This document shows positions 44,559 to 52,649 of a stretch of 62,952 nt of DNA, one piece after another. Position numbers and translations under genes: made by a program. Position 1 is the stretch's first letter. Each line of letters starts with the position of its first letter. The notes below the pieces were generated by a model. The model worked only from the letters and a program-made list of their open reading frames with translations, did no database searches and was not told the DNA's origin. Source of the DNA: Sulfurovum sp. (lineage in GTDB: Bacteria; Campylobacterota; Campylobacteria; Campylobacterales; Sulfurovaceae); contig JALTVI010000069.1 of NCBI GenBank assembly GCA_027049035.1, forward strand, positions 1 through 62,952, given 5' to 3'.

Positions 44559-44639
44559 AGAAGGTGCCTTGGTGCGCTTTCCATCTCTTCTTTTCTTTAA
44601 CAAACGATCCAACTATCCCCTTCAAAACGAGTATATAAA

Positions 44640-45947
44640 ATGAGTAAAAAACTGTTTATCGAAACGCTTGGCTGCGCCATGAACGTGCGTGACACGGAGC
44701 ATATGATCGCCGAGCTGAGAACCAAAGAGGAGTATGAACTGACCGAGTCTCTTGAAGAGGCCGACCTGATCATCATCAACACCTGTTCGGTGCGCGAAAA
44801 GCCCGTAGCGAAGCTCTTTTCGGAGATCGGGGTCTTCAACAAAAAGAAAAAAGAAGGTGCGAAGATCGGCGTTGCCGGTTGTACGGCAAGTCACCTTGGT
44901 GAAGAGATCATCAAGCGCGCCCCTTCGGTGGACTTCGTACTGGGAGCACGCAACGTCTCTAAAATCACCGAAGTAGTGGGGAAGAAACATGCCGTCGAGG
45001 TGAGCACCGACTATGATGAGAGTACCTACGCCTTTGGCGAGTACCGTACCAATCCCTTCAAGGCGATGGTGAACATCTCCATCGGCTGTGACAAAGCGTG
45101 TACCTTCTGCATCGTTCCGGCCACCCGTGGTGAGGAGATCTCCATTCCAAGCGATCTTTTGGTGCAGGAGATTACCAAAGCGGTTGAAAGTGGGGCAAAA
45201 GAGGTGATGTTGCTGGGACAGAATGTCAACAATTACGGCAGACGTTTTGGCGCTGTCGAAGAGAAGATCGACTTTACAGGACTCTTACAAAAGATTTCGG
45301 GCATCGACGGGCTGGAGCGTATCCGTTTCACCTCTCCCCATCCGTTGCATATGGATGACGCATTCCTCGAAGAGTTCGCTTCCAACCCGAAGATCTGCAA
45401 GCAGATTCATGTACCGCTGCAGAGTGGTTCGACAGAGCTTTTAAAGGCGATGAAGCGCGGCTATACCAAGGAGTGGTTTCTCAACCGGTGTGAGAAGATA
45501 CGTACCCTCTGTCCGGAGGCAGCCATCTCTACGGACATCATCGTAGGCTTCCCCGGAGAGAGCGATGAAGATTTTGAAGATACGATGGATGTACTGGAAA
45601 AAGTGCGTTTCGACCAGCTCTTCTCTTTCAAATACTCCCCGCGCCCCCATACCGAAGCGGCAACCTACGACAACCAGGTACCCGACGAGGTGGCCTCTGC
45701 GCGCCTGACAAGGCTGCAAAAACGCCATACGGAGATCCTCGATGAAATTATGGATGCACAGCTTGGAAAGGTACACAAGGTCTATTTTGAAGAGCTTAAA
45801 CCAGGCAACTGTGTTGCAGGCAGAAGTGACGACGGCAAACTGGTTTTTGTAGAGGGCAGCGAAGAGCTGCTTGGGAAGATCGCTGATGTAAAGATCGTCA
45901 AGACATCGCGCGGCGCGCTTGACGGAGTGGTCCTCAGCGGATCGTAA
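44640..45947 (+). CDS. miaB: tRNA-2-methylthio-N6-dimethylallyladenosine synthase
   Basis: 435 residues. N-terminal UPF0004 domain with ETLGCAMN and NTCSVRE cysteines, radical-SAM motif [16 protein letters not shown] (about 147-162), and a C-terminal TRAM domain. It completes the ms2i6A37 modification begun by MiaA. It is close to RimO (49463), but the [13 protein letters not shown] segment is of MiaB type. Confidence 0.95.
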   Translation: MSKKLFIETLGCAMNVRDTEHMIAELRTKEEYELTESLEEADLIIINTCSVREKPVAKLFSEIGVFNKKKKEGAKIGVAGCTASHLGEEIIKRAPSVDFVLGARNVSKITEVVGKKHAVEVSTDYDESTYAFGEYRTNPFKAMVNISIGCDKACTFCIVPATRGEEISIPSDLLVQEITKAVESGAKEVMLLGQNVNNYGRRFGAVEEKIDFTGLLQKISGIDGLERIRFTSPHPLHMDDAFLEEFASNPKICKQIHVPLQSGSTELLKAMKRGYTKEWFLNRCEKIRTLCPEAAISTDIIVGFPGESDEDFEDTMDVLEKVRFDQLFSFKYSPRPHTEAATYDNQVPDEVASARLTRLQKRHTEILDEIMDAQLGKVHKVYFEELKPGNCVAGRSDDGKLVFVEGSEELLGKIADVKIVKTSRGALDGVVLSGS

Positions 45948-45950
45948 CGG

Positions 45951-46571
45951 ATGAAAGCATTTACACGAAAGCTTGGAGTGGTGGTGCTGCCGCCGCTTTT
46001 CTATGTGATCATGCGTCTGCTGTGGTATACCAACCGCAAGATCTTTCACTTCATCACCCCCATCGACGAGCGTCAGCATGTCTGTGTCTGCTGGCATTCC
46101 GAACTGCTGATGAGCCCGCAGGCGTACCGGAAGATACATCCAGGACACAAAGCCGCGGCTATTGTCTCCGCGCACTTTGACGGATCCCTCATCGCGGGCA
46201 CGCTGAAGCTGCTTCGTATCGAGGCACTGCGGGGATCGAGCAGAAAGGGTGCAAGACAGGTGCTTCTGCAGGCGTTCAAGCGCATCAGAGAGGGGGAAGA
46301 GGTGCTCATTACTCCTGATGGCCCAAGAGGCCCCAGACACAGCATGAGTGACGGTGCCATAGGCATTGCGCTTAAAAGCAACCTTCCCATCTTCGTAATG
46401 AACTACAGGGCCTCCGCCTACTGGCAGCTTGGCAGCTGGGACAGGTTTGTCATCCCAAAGCCCTTTGGGAAAATAGACTTCTATATCCAGAGCATCTCTC
46501 TTGAGGGAATGACGCTGGAAGAGGCGAAAGTGTTTTTGAAAGAGAAGATGCTTGAACATACAATTCAGTGA
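45951..46571 (+). CDS. Lysophospholipid acyltransferase family protein (DUF374)
   Basis: 206 residues. CWHSELLMSP (about 44-53) is the degenerate HxxxxD acyltransferase motif of this group, and TPDGPRGPRHSMSDG (about 121-135) is the DUF374 signature. It probably modifies lipid A or phospholipid at the inner membrane. It starts 3 nt after miaB. The TGA stop lies in a heptamer stretch. Confidence 0.82.
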   Translation: MKAFTRKLGVVVLPPLFYVIMRLLWYTNRKIFHFITPIDERQHVCVCWHSELLMSPQAYRKIHPGHKAAAIVSAHFDGSLIAGTLKLLRIEALRGSSRKGARQVLLQAFKRIREGEEVLITPDGPRGPRHSMSDGAIGIALKSNLPIFVMNYRASAYWQLGSWDRFVIPKPFGKIDFYIQSISLEGMTLEEAKVFLKEKMLEHTIQ

Positions 46572-46601
46572 GTAACGAGTAATGAGCAGTGAGCAACTGA
46601 G
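46567..46601. repeat. Degenerate heptamer array at the xerH start
   Basis: AGTGAGT, AACGAGT, AATGAGC, AGTGAGC, AACTGAG in perfect register. It contains both the stop of the upstream gene and the ATG of xerH. Confidence 0.75.
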
Positions 46602-47442
46602 GGAGTGGGTTGAGGATTTTCTGGACTACCTGCTAAGTGTGCGGGGGTATTCGGAGGCCACTGTAGAGACCTACGAGATCGCGCTCTCCCAGATGGCTGA
46701 CTCGGCACACTTCTATGAAGAGGATGGAGTCTGGGTACTCGATTTGACCCCGTTTCGCTTCAAAATCGTCAAGAACAACAAAAAGACCATTGTCAAAAAG
46801 CTCTCTGCGGTACGCTCCTTTGTCAAATACCTTGAGGATCAGCGGCAGCTGAACATCAGAATGATCGGTGATGAATCCATAAAGGTACCCCAGAGTCTCC
46901 CCAAGCCCATTGAAGAGGTTTATATCGATGAGGTACTGGAAAAGGCGACCATAGAAGAGAAGCTGCTGGTCTCGATGCTTTACGGGCTTGGACTGCGTAT
47001 CTCCGAGCTGGCTTCACTGAAGCTTGAAGATATCAAGCCCGAGTGGGTGCAGGTACACGGAAAAGGCAACAAGGTACGAGAACTGCCGCTTTTGCCATCT
47101 ATTAGAGAACTGCTGGAGGTGCATCTGGCACAAACGCAGTCCAAAAAGTATCTTTTCGAAAAGGGTAATGCACCACTCAATGCCGCACAGCTTCGCTACA
47201 AACTGACCAAGCTCTTCAAGGCTTCGGGTATCAAAGCCACTCCCCACCAGCTGCGCCACTCCTTTGCCACCCATCTGCTCAACCACGGCGCACGCATCGC
47301 TGATGTCAGTGAACTGCTCGGTCACGAAACGATGGCGACGACACAGGTTTACACGAAGCTTGGCAGTGTCAAGAAGATGCAGGAGTATATGAAAGCGCAC
47401 CCGCTTGCCAGTGAGGAGGGAGAAAGTAGGAGTGAGGAGTGA
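46582..47442 (+). CDS. xerH: Tyrosine recombinase of the XerH type
   Basis: 286 residues. SAM-like N-terminal DNA-binding domain (1-105) and catalytic domain with R139 (GLGLRISEL), K162, H222-x2-R225 (HQLRHSFATH), H248 (LLGHE) and nucleophile Y257 (QVYTKL). Campylobacterota use a single XerH acting at difH for chromosome dimer resolution. Both ends of the protein (MSSEQLRE and SEEGESRSEE) are encoded by heptamer repeats. No dif site was recognised in the window. Confidence 0.85.
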   Translation: MSSEQLREWVEDFLDYLLSVRGYSEATVETYEIALSQMADSAHFYEEDGVWVLDLTPFRFKIVKNNKKTIVKKLSAVRSFVKYLEDQRQLNIRMIGDESIKVPQSLPKPIEEVYIDEVLEKATIEEKLLVSMLYGLGLRISELASLKLEDIKPEWVQVHGKGNKVRELPLLPSIRELLEVHLAQTQSKKYLFEKGNAPLNAAQLRYKLTKLFKASGIKATPHQLRHSFATHLLNHGARIADVSELLGHETMATTQVYTKLGSVKKMQEYMKAHPLASEEGESRSEE

Positions 47443-47444
47443 GG
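47410..47444. repeat. Heptamer array at the xerH end
   Basis: AGTGAGG, AGGGAGA, AAGTAGG, AGTGAGG, AGTGAGG in register; it encodes the last ten residues and the stop of xerH. A looser TTGGTNA-type series follows at 47453-47482. Confidence 0.75.
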
Positions 47445-47503
47445 AATCGAAATTGGTTATTGGTGTATTGGTCATTGGTAATTAGGGGATCGTCCTTTTG
47501 CGC

Positions 47504-47578
47504 AGGGTGCGAAATCTCGCACCGTTGAAACAACGATTTTTCATAAACACTTCAAAAAGGTGCGTGGCTACGCACCCT
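47504..47578. repeat. Double-hairpin palindromic element, copy 1
   Basis: GGTGCGA/TCGCACC (47506-47512 with 47517-47523) and GGTGCGT/ACGCACC (47559-47565 with 47570-47576). The outer ends AGGGTGCG and CGCACCCT also pair. Same family as 54100-54194, in opposite orientation. Confidence 0.75.
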
Positions 47579-47590
47579 ACATTAACAAAA

Positions 47591-47672
47591 GCATAGCAAA
47601 GCAATGCATTTCGGCACTATTTACGATTCACTCTTCTCTCTTCACTAAACAATACGCGTCTGCGTATTGTTT
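47591..47672. repeat. Heptamer-hairpin element inside the tilS 3' end
   Basis: Hairpin GCATAGC-AAA-GCAATGC (47591-47607, one mismatch), 9-nt linker ATTTCGGCA, four heptamers CTATTTA CGATTCA CTCTTCT CTCTTCA (47617-47644), then a perfect 11-bp stem AAACAATACGC (47647-47657) with GCGTATTGTTT (47662-47672). The heptamers and second hairpin encode the last 18 or so residues of TilS. Its stop TAG is the first heptamer. Confidence 0.75.
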
Positions 47673-48645
47673 CCGGGTCGATATCCTCTTCAAAAAGGTA
47701 GGGGCGTATCTTGGAGGGTATTTTCAGAACCCTGTACTTCTCTTTGAAAGCCTTTGGCATATCTGCGGTACGGTAGGGTGCAATGAAAACGTATGTGCCA
47801 GAATGTGCTACAGCCCATTTGCGTCCAACCACAAGGCTGTCACTCTGTGCTATCTCCTGACGCTGGGTAGCGGAGAGGAGGTAGCCGAGCGCTTTGAGGG
47901 TACGGTCGACGGCTCTTGTTTTCGCTGCAGTATTATGTAGTTTGAGCACACGGAGCTCTTTTTCAAGAAAGAGGATTTCATAGCCTGAAAGAAGCGCTTT
48001 TCTGTCCGCGTCAAGATAGTCGAAACTGCGTTTGATCCCCTCTGTGTATGTGTCAATGAGCGGATCGGAGAAGTGCTTCCGGAAGCGGTTACGCTCATAG
48101 CGTTCGTCACTGTTACTCTCATCGACAAAATAGGGGTACCTGTTCGCTTCAAGGTAGGCCAGCAGTTCAGCCTTGCTGTAGCCAAGCAGCGGGCGCAGCA
48201 GGGTATAGCCCTCTTTTTGTGTCACTGCCTCCAACCCCGTCATCTCTACCAGTCCCGCCCCCTTGGCAAGCCGCATCAGCATCCACTCGAGTCTATCGTT
48301 GAGCTGATGGGCAGTAAGCAGGTTGTCATAGCCGTACGTTTGAATGAGCGATTCAAAGAAGTCGTAGCGGAATTTTCTGGCATTGGCTTCAAAGTGTGAC
48401 GTGAATTGCGGTGCTGTCACCGTATGACAGACGAGATTGTACTGTTTTGCCAGGGACTGTGCGTGTGCCACCTCCTTTTTACTCTGCTTCCGCAAGCCGT
48501 AATCGACAATGGCGATGTCAAATGTGATGTTGTTCTCTATGAGGAGAAAGAAGAGCGCGGAGGAGTCAATACCAGAAGAAAAACCTAGAAGGTTTTTCTT
48601 TTGAATGAGGAATGAGGAATGAGGAATGAGGAACCGAGACTTCAT
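47617..48645 (-). CDS. tilS: tRNA(Ile)-lysidine synthetase
   Basis: 342 residues. The N-type ATP pyrophosphatase loop is LGFSSGIDSSAL (about 21-32; SSG in place of the common SGG). It makes lysidine at C34 of tRNA-Ile(CAU). The first 14 residues (to FLI) are encoded by a heptamer array and the tail TIRRRVLFSEERRVNRK by another element, so the gene seems to have gained or replaced both ends. The start ATG 48645 has no clear RBS. Confidence 0.88.
   Translation of the reverse strand: MKSRFLIPHSSFLIQKKNLLGFSSGIDSSALFFLLIENNITFDIAIVDYGLRKQSKKEVAHAQSLAKQYNLVCHTVTAPQFTSHFEANARKFRYDFFESLIQTYGYDNLLTAHQLNDRLEWMLMRLAKGAGLVEMTGLEAVTQKEGYTLLRPLLGYSKAELLAYLEANRYPYFVDESNSDERYERNRFRKHFSDPLIDTYTEGIKRSFDYLDADRKALLSGYEILFLEKELRVLKLHNTAAKTRAVDRTLKALGYLLSATQRQEIAQSDSLVVGRKWAVAHSGTYVFIAPYRTADMPKAFKEKYRVLKIPSKIRPYLFEEDIDPETIRRRVLFSEERRVNRK
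48603..48633. repeat. Heptamer array (TGAGGAA)x4 at the tilS start
   Basis: Four perfect units at 48606-48633 with a partial unit before. Read on the minus strand they encode FLIPHSSFLI of TilS. A 10-bp stem AAGAAAAACC/GGTTTTTCTT (48576-48600) adjoins on the left. Confidence 0.85.
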
Positions 48646-48682
48646 TGGTTGTTTTTCACAGTTTTTGTGCTGGAGATAAAGA

Positions 48683-49021
48683 TCATAATGTACGTATCAA
48701 AGATTTAATATTGGTTTTCAGCTCAGGTAGATGGTTCTCGATGATATCCCAGATCTCTTCCGCATCTATACCGAAGTAGTTATGGGCAACGATATTGCGA
48801 AAATTTTTGATCTCCTGCCAGGGCACTTCGGAATGGGAATCACGGAAATTTACGTTAATTCTATCGATCATCTCTCCAATGTTGATGAAGTGGATCATGC
48901 ACGCATCAAAACTTTTCCGGTCATGATAAAAATCGTCGGCAGTGGAACTCTCTTTCGAGTAGAGAAGGATCATATCGATTGACTCAAGGATGGTTTGCAG
49001 CGCAAGAAGCTCTTTAGACAT
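48683..49021 (-). CDS. HepT-like toxin (HEPN domain)
   Basis: 112 residues from ATG 49021; a longer frame exists but overlaps the partner more. The HEPN motif Rx4HxY is present as R75-N-I-V-A-H80-N-Y82. HepT toxins are RNases held inactive by an MNT nucleotidyltransferase that adenylylates the tyrosine. It overlaps the MNT gene by 8 nt. Confidence 0.85.
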   Translation of the reverse strand: MSKELLALQTILESIDMILLYSKESSTADDFYHDRKSFDACMIHFINIGEMIDRINVNFRDSHSEVPWQEIKNFRNIVAHNYFGIDAEEIWDIIENHLPELKTNIKSLIRTL

Positions 49022-49313
49022 AGATAAGGTCTTGGTTGATCGCATTTCTGGCACGGTGGGTAAGATACTTTTCCCGTGCAATATCGACAGGCCGATTGAA
49101 GTGAGACTCTATCACTGCTTTGAAGTTTTGCTTCTTTTCATGGATATGCTCTAAGCCTTTTTGTAGCTCGATGAGAAGATCGATATCACTTGTCTCTTTG
49201 GCATCGTTTCTACCAAAGGAGCCAAACAGACCGATTTTAACAATACCGTACTCTTTTGCAAACACATCTTTATGCTCTGCAAGGTAGGTTAGAATCTCAT
49301 CGCGTGTCGTCAT
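49014..49313 (-). CDS. MNT-type nucleotidyltransferase antitoxin
   Basis: 99 residues from ATG 49313, with AGGAAA upstream. Minimal nucleotidyltransferase motif GSFGR (31-35) and SDIDLL (42-47; D43, D45). First gene of the MNT-HepT pair; by family knowledge it neutralises HepT by AMP transfer. The 150 nt upstream to rimO hold nothing recognised. Confidence 0.87.
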   Translation of the reverse strand: MTTRDEILTYLAEHKDVFAKEYGIVKIGLFGSFGRNDAKETSDIDLLIELQKGLEHIHEKKQNFKAVIESHFNRPVDIAREKYLTHRARNAINQDLIYV

Positions 49314-49462
49314 GTTCGTTTCCTGTTTGCTTTTGGAAATTATAGCATATTTCAAGGGAGTCAATTTTAGATGTGTATCTTGATGTTCATTTTTTTGGCT
49401 GGTGTATGCCCCATATGCCACATCTTTTTGAGGTGTTGTCAGAGGACAACACCTACAGATAT

Positions 49463-50776
49463 TCATTCCTCATTTAAGAGAGTAGCGAGAAGCTGCATGC
49501 CCGCCAACTCCGTAATCTTCGCCTCATACACCTTTCCGTAAGTGACAGGCAGGTCGTTTGTGTCGTTGATGAGCACTTCGCCGTCGATGTCGACTGCCCA
49601 CTGCAGGGGACGTGCGGAGAGGAGGAACTCATGTTCGTCGCTTTCGCCGTCGATGACGAGTTCTACGGTTTTTCCTACCATCTTTTCAAGGGAAGCCTTT
49701 GTGGTCTTTTCGGCGATCTCTCCCAGTTTCAGGGTACGCGCTTCAATAATCTCTTGTGGTAGCTGCTCCATCGTGTAGGCAGCAGTGCTCTCTTCGTTGG
49801 AGTAGGCAAAGACGTTGAAACGGTCGAAACCGAAGTTCTCCATGAAGCTGCAGAGCTTTTCGAAACTCTCTTCACTTTCACCCGGGTGTCCGGCGATGAC
49901 GGAGGTGCGGATGAAGGCGTCTGATTTGCTCTTCATATGCTCAAGCAATGAGATGGTTTGTTTTTCGCCAAAGCCGCGCTTCATTGTTTTGAGCACACGG
50001 TCGTCGATGTGCTGGATGGGCATATCGTAGTAGGTCTGAAAGACCTTCGAGTCGGCGATGTCGTCAATGAGTTCAAAGGTGGTTGTGGAGGGGTAGAGGT
50101 AGAGAATGCGCGCGCTTCGTACCCCCTCAATGTCTTCTATGGCTTTGATGAGGTCACGCAGGCCGTCCTTGAGCCCCATATCGCGTCCGTAACTCGAGCT
50201 GTCCTGCGAGATGAACGAAAAGTCAAAAAAGCCTTTTTGTGCAAGCATGGTTACCTCTTTGACAATCGACTCCAGACTGCGTGAGTGGAGCTTACCCTTG
50301 AAGCTTGGAATAGCACAGAAGCTGCACTGCTGGTTGCACCCCTCGGCTATTTTGATGTAAGCGTGGTAGTTCGAGCCCGTGATGACCCTGCCGCTCTCTT
50401 CTGTGGCGAGATAGACCTCCGGAGAGAAGGTGCTCTGCTTCTTGGCGATGAGTGCATCGATCTTTTCGTAGTCGCCCACACCAGTGAAGATGTCGATTTC
50501 GGGCAGTTCCTGCATCAGCTCCTCTTTATAGCGCTCCGAGAGGCAGCCAGCCATGACCAGCACGGAGTCTTTTTTGCGTTCGTCGTGGAGCTTAAGTACC
50601 GTGTTGATACTCTCCTCTTTTGCCGCATCGATGAAGCCGCAGGTGTTGACGATGATCACATCCGCTTCGGTGTTGTCGTCGGTAATCTCATACTCTTGTA
50701 GCCGTCCGAGCATCACTTCGGAGTCGACGAGGTTCTTGGTGCAGCCAAGGCTGACGAGGTGTAGTTTTTTTGACAT
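49463..50776 (-). CDS. rimO: Ribosomal protein S12 methylthiotransferase
   Basis: 437 residues. SLGCTKNLVDSE at the start is the RimO form of the UPF0004 motif, the radical-SAM motif is GCNQQCSFCAIPSFKG, and a TRAM domain follows. It methylthiolates an aspartate of S12. The paralogue miaB lies 4 kb away. Confidence 0.95.
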   Translation of the reverse strand: MSKKLHLVSLGCTKNLVDSEVMLGRLQEYEITDDNTEADVIIVNTCGFIDAAKEESINTVLKLHDERKKDSVLVMAGCLSERYKEELMQELPEIDIFTGVGDYEKIDALIAKKQSTFSPEVYLATEESGRVITGSNYHAYIKIAEGCNQQCSFCAIPSFKGKLHSRSLESIVKEVTMLAQKGFFDFSFISQDSSSYGRDMGLKDGLRDLIKAIEDIEGVRSARILYLYPSTTTFELIDDIADSKVFQTYYDMPIQHIDDRVLKTMKRGFGEKQTISLLEHMKSKSDAFIRTSVIAGHPGESEESFEKLCSFMENFGFDRFNVFAYSNEESTAAYTMEQLPQEIIEARTLKLGEIAEKTTKASLEKMVGKTVELVIDGESDEHEFLLSARPLQWAVDIDGEVLINDTNDLPVTYGKVYEAKITELAGMQLLATLLNEE

Positions 50777-50890
50777 GAATATCCGTTAGTAAATGGGGTT
50801 AAATATGGTGGAAGTATAGCATAAATGGGAAGAGAGAAAGGGAAAGTGTGCGAACACCCTTTCGATGAAAGAGCGTTTCGCCGTTTAAAA

Positions 50891-52168
50891 TTACTTGGTA
50901 CTGAACTTGTAGTCGAGCATTACCCAGAATTTTGTGGTATCAAATGCAAGTGGTTTTTTTGCATAGCCCGGATGTGCAACTTTATCCAAGTCTGTTTTGT
51001 ACCAAGAAGCCTTGATCAGTCCTGAAAGACCTTTTACGCCAGGAATTTTGTTTTTGTAGAGAACATCCCATTCCGTTCCGTAGTCAATCCCACCTTTATC
51101 CGAAGAGAAGTCATGATAGACAACTTTTGCAAGACCGAACCAGTCAGCTTTATATCCAATCATCCCATTCAGATCTTCAAGACCATCTTTTGGAGTGCCA
51201 CCCAAGAATATATCTGCCCATCCATTGTGCGCATGGAGTGTTGCAAGTGGGGTATAGAAAGCACCGTGTCCATTATTATCTCCAGCACCTAGTACTTCAT
51301 ACTGTGCACCTATCAAGAAGCCGCTGATATTAGCAGTAGCTTGTAAGTTGTAATAGTCTGCATCCGCTATTCCTGTACCATTGCTTGGATCTTTTTCATG
51401 AGCATATTCTGCACGGTAAGTGACATTTGCACCACCCATACCGATTTTACCTGTAGCGGCAATACCGTAAGTATCTGCAAAGTCTTCAATAATGTAGTCA
51501 TAGGCAGTTAGTGTTAGTTCTGGCATAAAGGTATAAGCAGCATGGAGAAGTACAGAGTTGGTATCAAAATCAGCTTCTTTAACTGTATTTACTCTCCATA
51601 CATAAGCAGCCATCAGGCTCAGGTTTTCAATAGAGTTGTTGATGATTGCTGCCGCATCGTAAGTCTGTGGCATCTGTCTCCAGTTAACGGTACCTACGAA
51701 ACGCTGGTTGTCGAGGTTGACACCTTGACGACCGACACGGATCAGTGTATCACTGAATTTATAGTCAAGGTATGCCTGTGTGATTCTTGTTTGGTCTGGA
51801 TCGGCTACTACTTCATAGAGACCTTTGTTGTTGTCGTCTCTTCCTGTGCTGTAGAAGTCACCGCTTCCCATTACATTGGTACCCTCCAAGTAAACAGAGA
51901 GACCGTCAATCTGCATAAAGTCTGCACCGATACCAAGGGTCAGTCTATTGGTATATGCATCGGCTTTCTCAATGCTCTTACCTGCATCATTGAGGTTTCC
52001 ATCTACATCGACATACTCATATCTCGGTCTGATCTCACCTTTTGCATAGATGTTGTTAAAGATCAGGAACTCTGCCGGAGCCGGAGCTTCCTCTACCACC
52101 GGGGCAATATCCCCACCCGCCATCAGCATTGCTGAAGCTGCCGCTGAAAGTAAAAGCGTCTTTTTCAT
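50891..52168 (-). CDS. Outer-membrane porin (OprD/Campylobacterota major porin type)
   Basis: 425 residues from ATG 52168, with RBS AAGGAG. Signal peptide about 1-17, a short Pro/Glu-rich lead (VVEEAPAPAE), then alternating beta-strand pattern ending in FWVMLDYKFSTK. IFNNIYAKGEIRPRYEYVDV and RVGRQGVNLDNQRFVGTVNW are typical of this group. It allows small-solute diffusion. A strong sigma-70 promoter and a CRP/FNR-type site lie upstream. Confidence 0.88.
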   Translation of the reverse strand: MKKTLLLSAAASAMLMAGGDIAPVVEEAPAPAEFLIFNNIYAKGEIRPRYEYVDVDGNLNDAGKSIEKADAYTNRLTLGIGADFMQIDGLSVYLEGTNVMGSGDFYSTGRDDNNKGLYEVVADPDQTRITQAYLDYKFSDTLIRVGRQGVNLDNQRFVGTVNWRQMPQTYDAAAIINNSIENLSLMAAYVWRVNTVKEADFDTNSVLLHAAYTFMPELTLTAYDYIIEDFADTYGIAATGKIGMGGANVTYRAEYAHEKDPSNGTGIADADYYNLQATANISGFLIGAQYEVLGAGDNNGHGAFYTPLATLHAHNGWADIFLGGTPKDGLEDLNGMIGYKADWFGLAKVVYHDFSSDKGGIDYGTEWDVLYKNKIPGVKGLSGLIKASWYKTDLDKVAHPGYAKKPLAFDTTKFWVMLDYKFSTK

Positions 52169-52198
52169 TTTATTTCTCCTTATAGTAATGATAAGAAG

Positions 52199-52228
52199 AT
52201 CATAACAGAAAAGAAAACGGTATGTCAA
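52199..52228 (-). promoter_or_regulatory. Porin promoter
   Basis: Minus strand: -35 TTGACA (52223-52228), 18-nt spacer, -10 TATGAT (52199-52204), about 30 nt before the porin start. The closest match to a consensus sigma-70 promoter in the window, as expected for an abundant porin. Confidence 0.75.
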
Positions 52229-52265
52229 TAAAAATAAATAAAAAGTTAATAAATCGTTAATATTC

Positions 52266-52279
52266 TTGATATACATCAA
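52266..52279. promoter_or_regulatory. CRP/FNR-family binding site
   Basis: TTGATATACATCAA fits TTGAT-N4-ATCAA exactly and extends to a 16-bp palindrome (C..G). Its centre is about 80 bp upstream of the expected porin transcription start. The region 52280-52488 up to tRNA-Phe shows no gene. Confidence 0.6.
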
Positions 52280-52488
52280 GATTTTGCTTCAAATTTAAAA
52301 AAATATTCAGGAAAGTAACCCTCTCAGCGCCTGTTTCCGTCTTGCTTGCTGCGTATTGTATTGGAATGAAAAGAGGGTTGTTTAAGTCAAGTATCAATGA
52401 AATGGTTAATGGTGTAGCGTGAATCATTTATCTGCAGATCAAATGAAAAGATTTTGAAAAGTGATTATTTTAGAAGAAAGTTTGTAAG

Positions 52489-52564
52489 TGGTGGCGCCGG
52501 ACGGAATCGAACCGCCGACACATGGATTTTCAATCCATTGCTCTACCAACTGAGCTACGGAGCC
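52489..52564 (-). tRNA. tRNA-Phe (anticodon GAA)
   Basis: 76-nt cloverleaf with encoded CCA. Anticodon stem TGGAT/ATCCA with loop TGAAA core reading GAA, and T arm with GGTTCGATTCC. Acceptor GGCTCCG pairs with CGGCGCC except for a U4-C69 mismatch. Confidence 0.93.
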
Positions 52565-52649
52565 ACTAATGTCTTGAAGTGGATGAAATTATAGCTGCGT
52601 AACCTTAAAAAATATTTAGAAATTAAGCGCTTTTGCTGTTTTTGTACGT

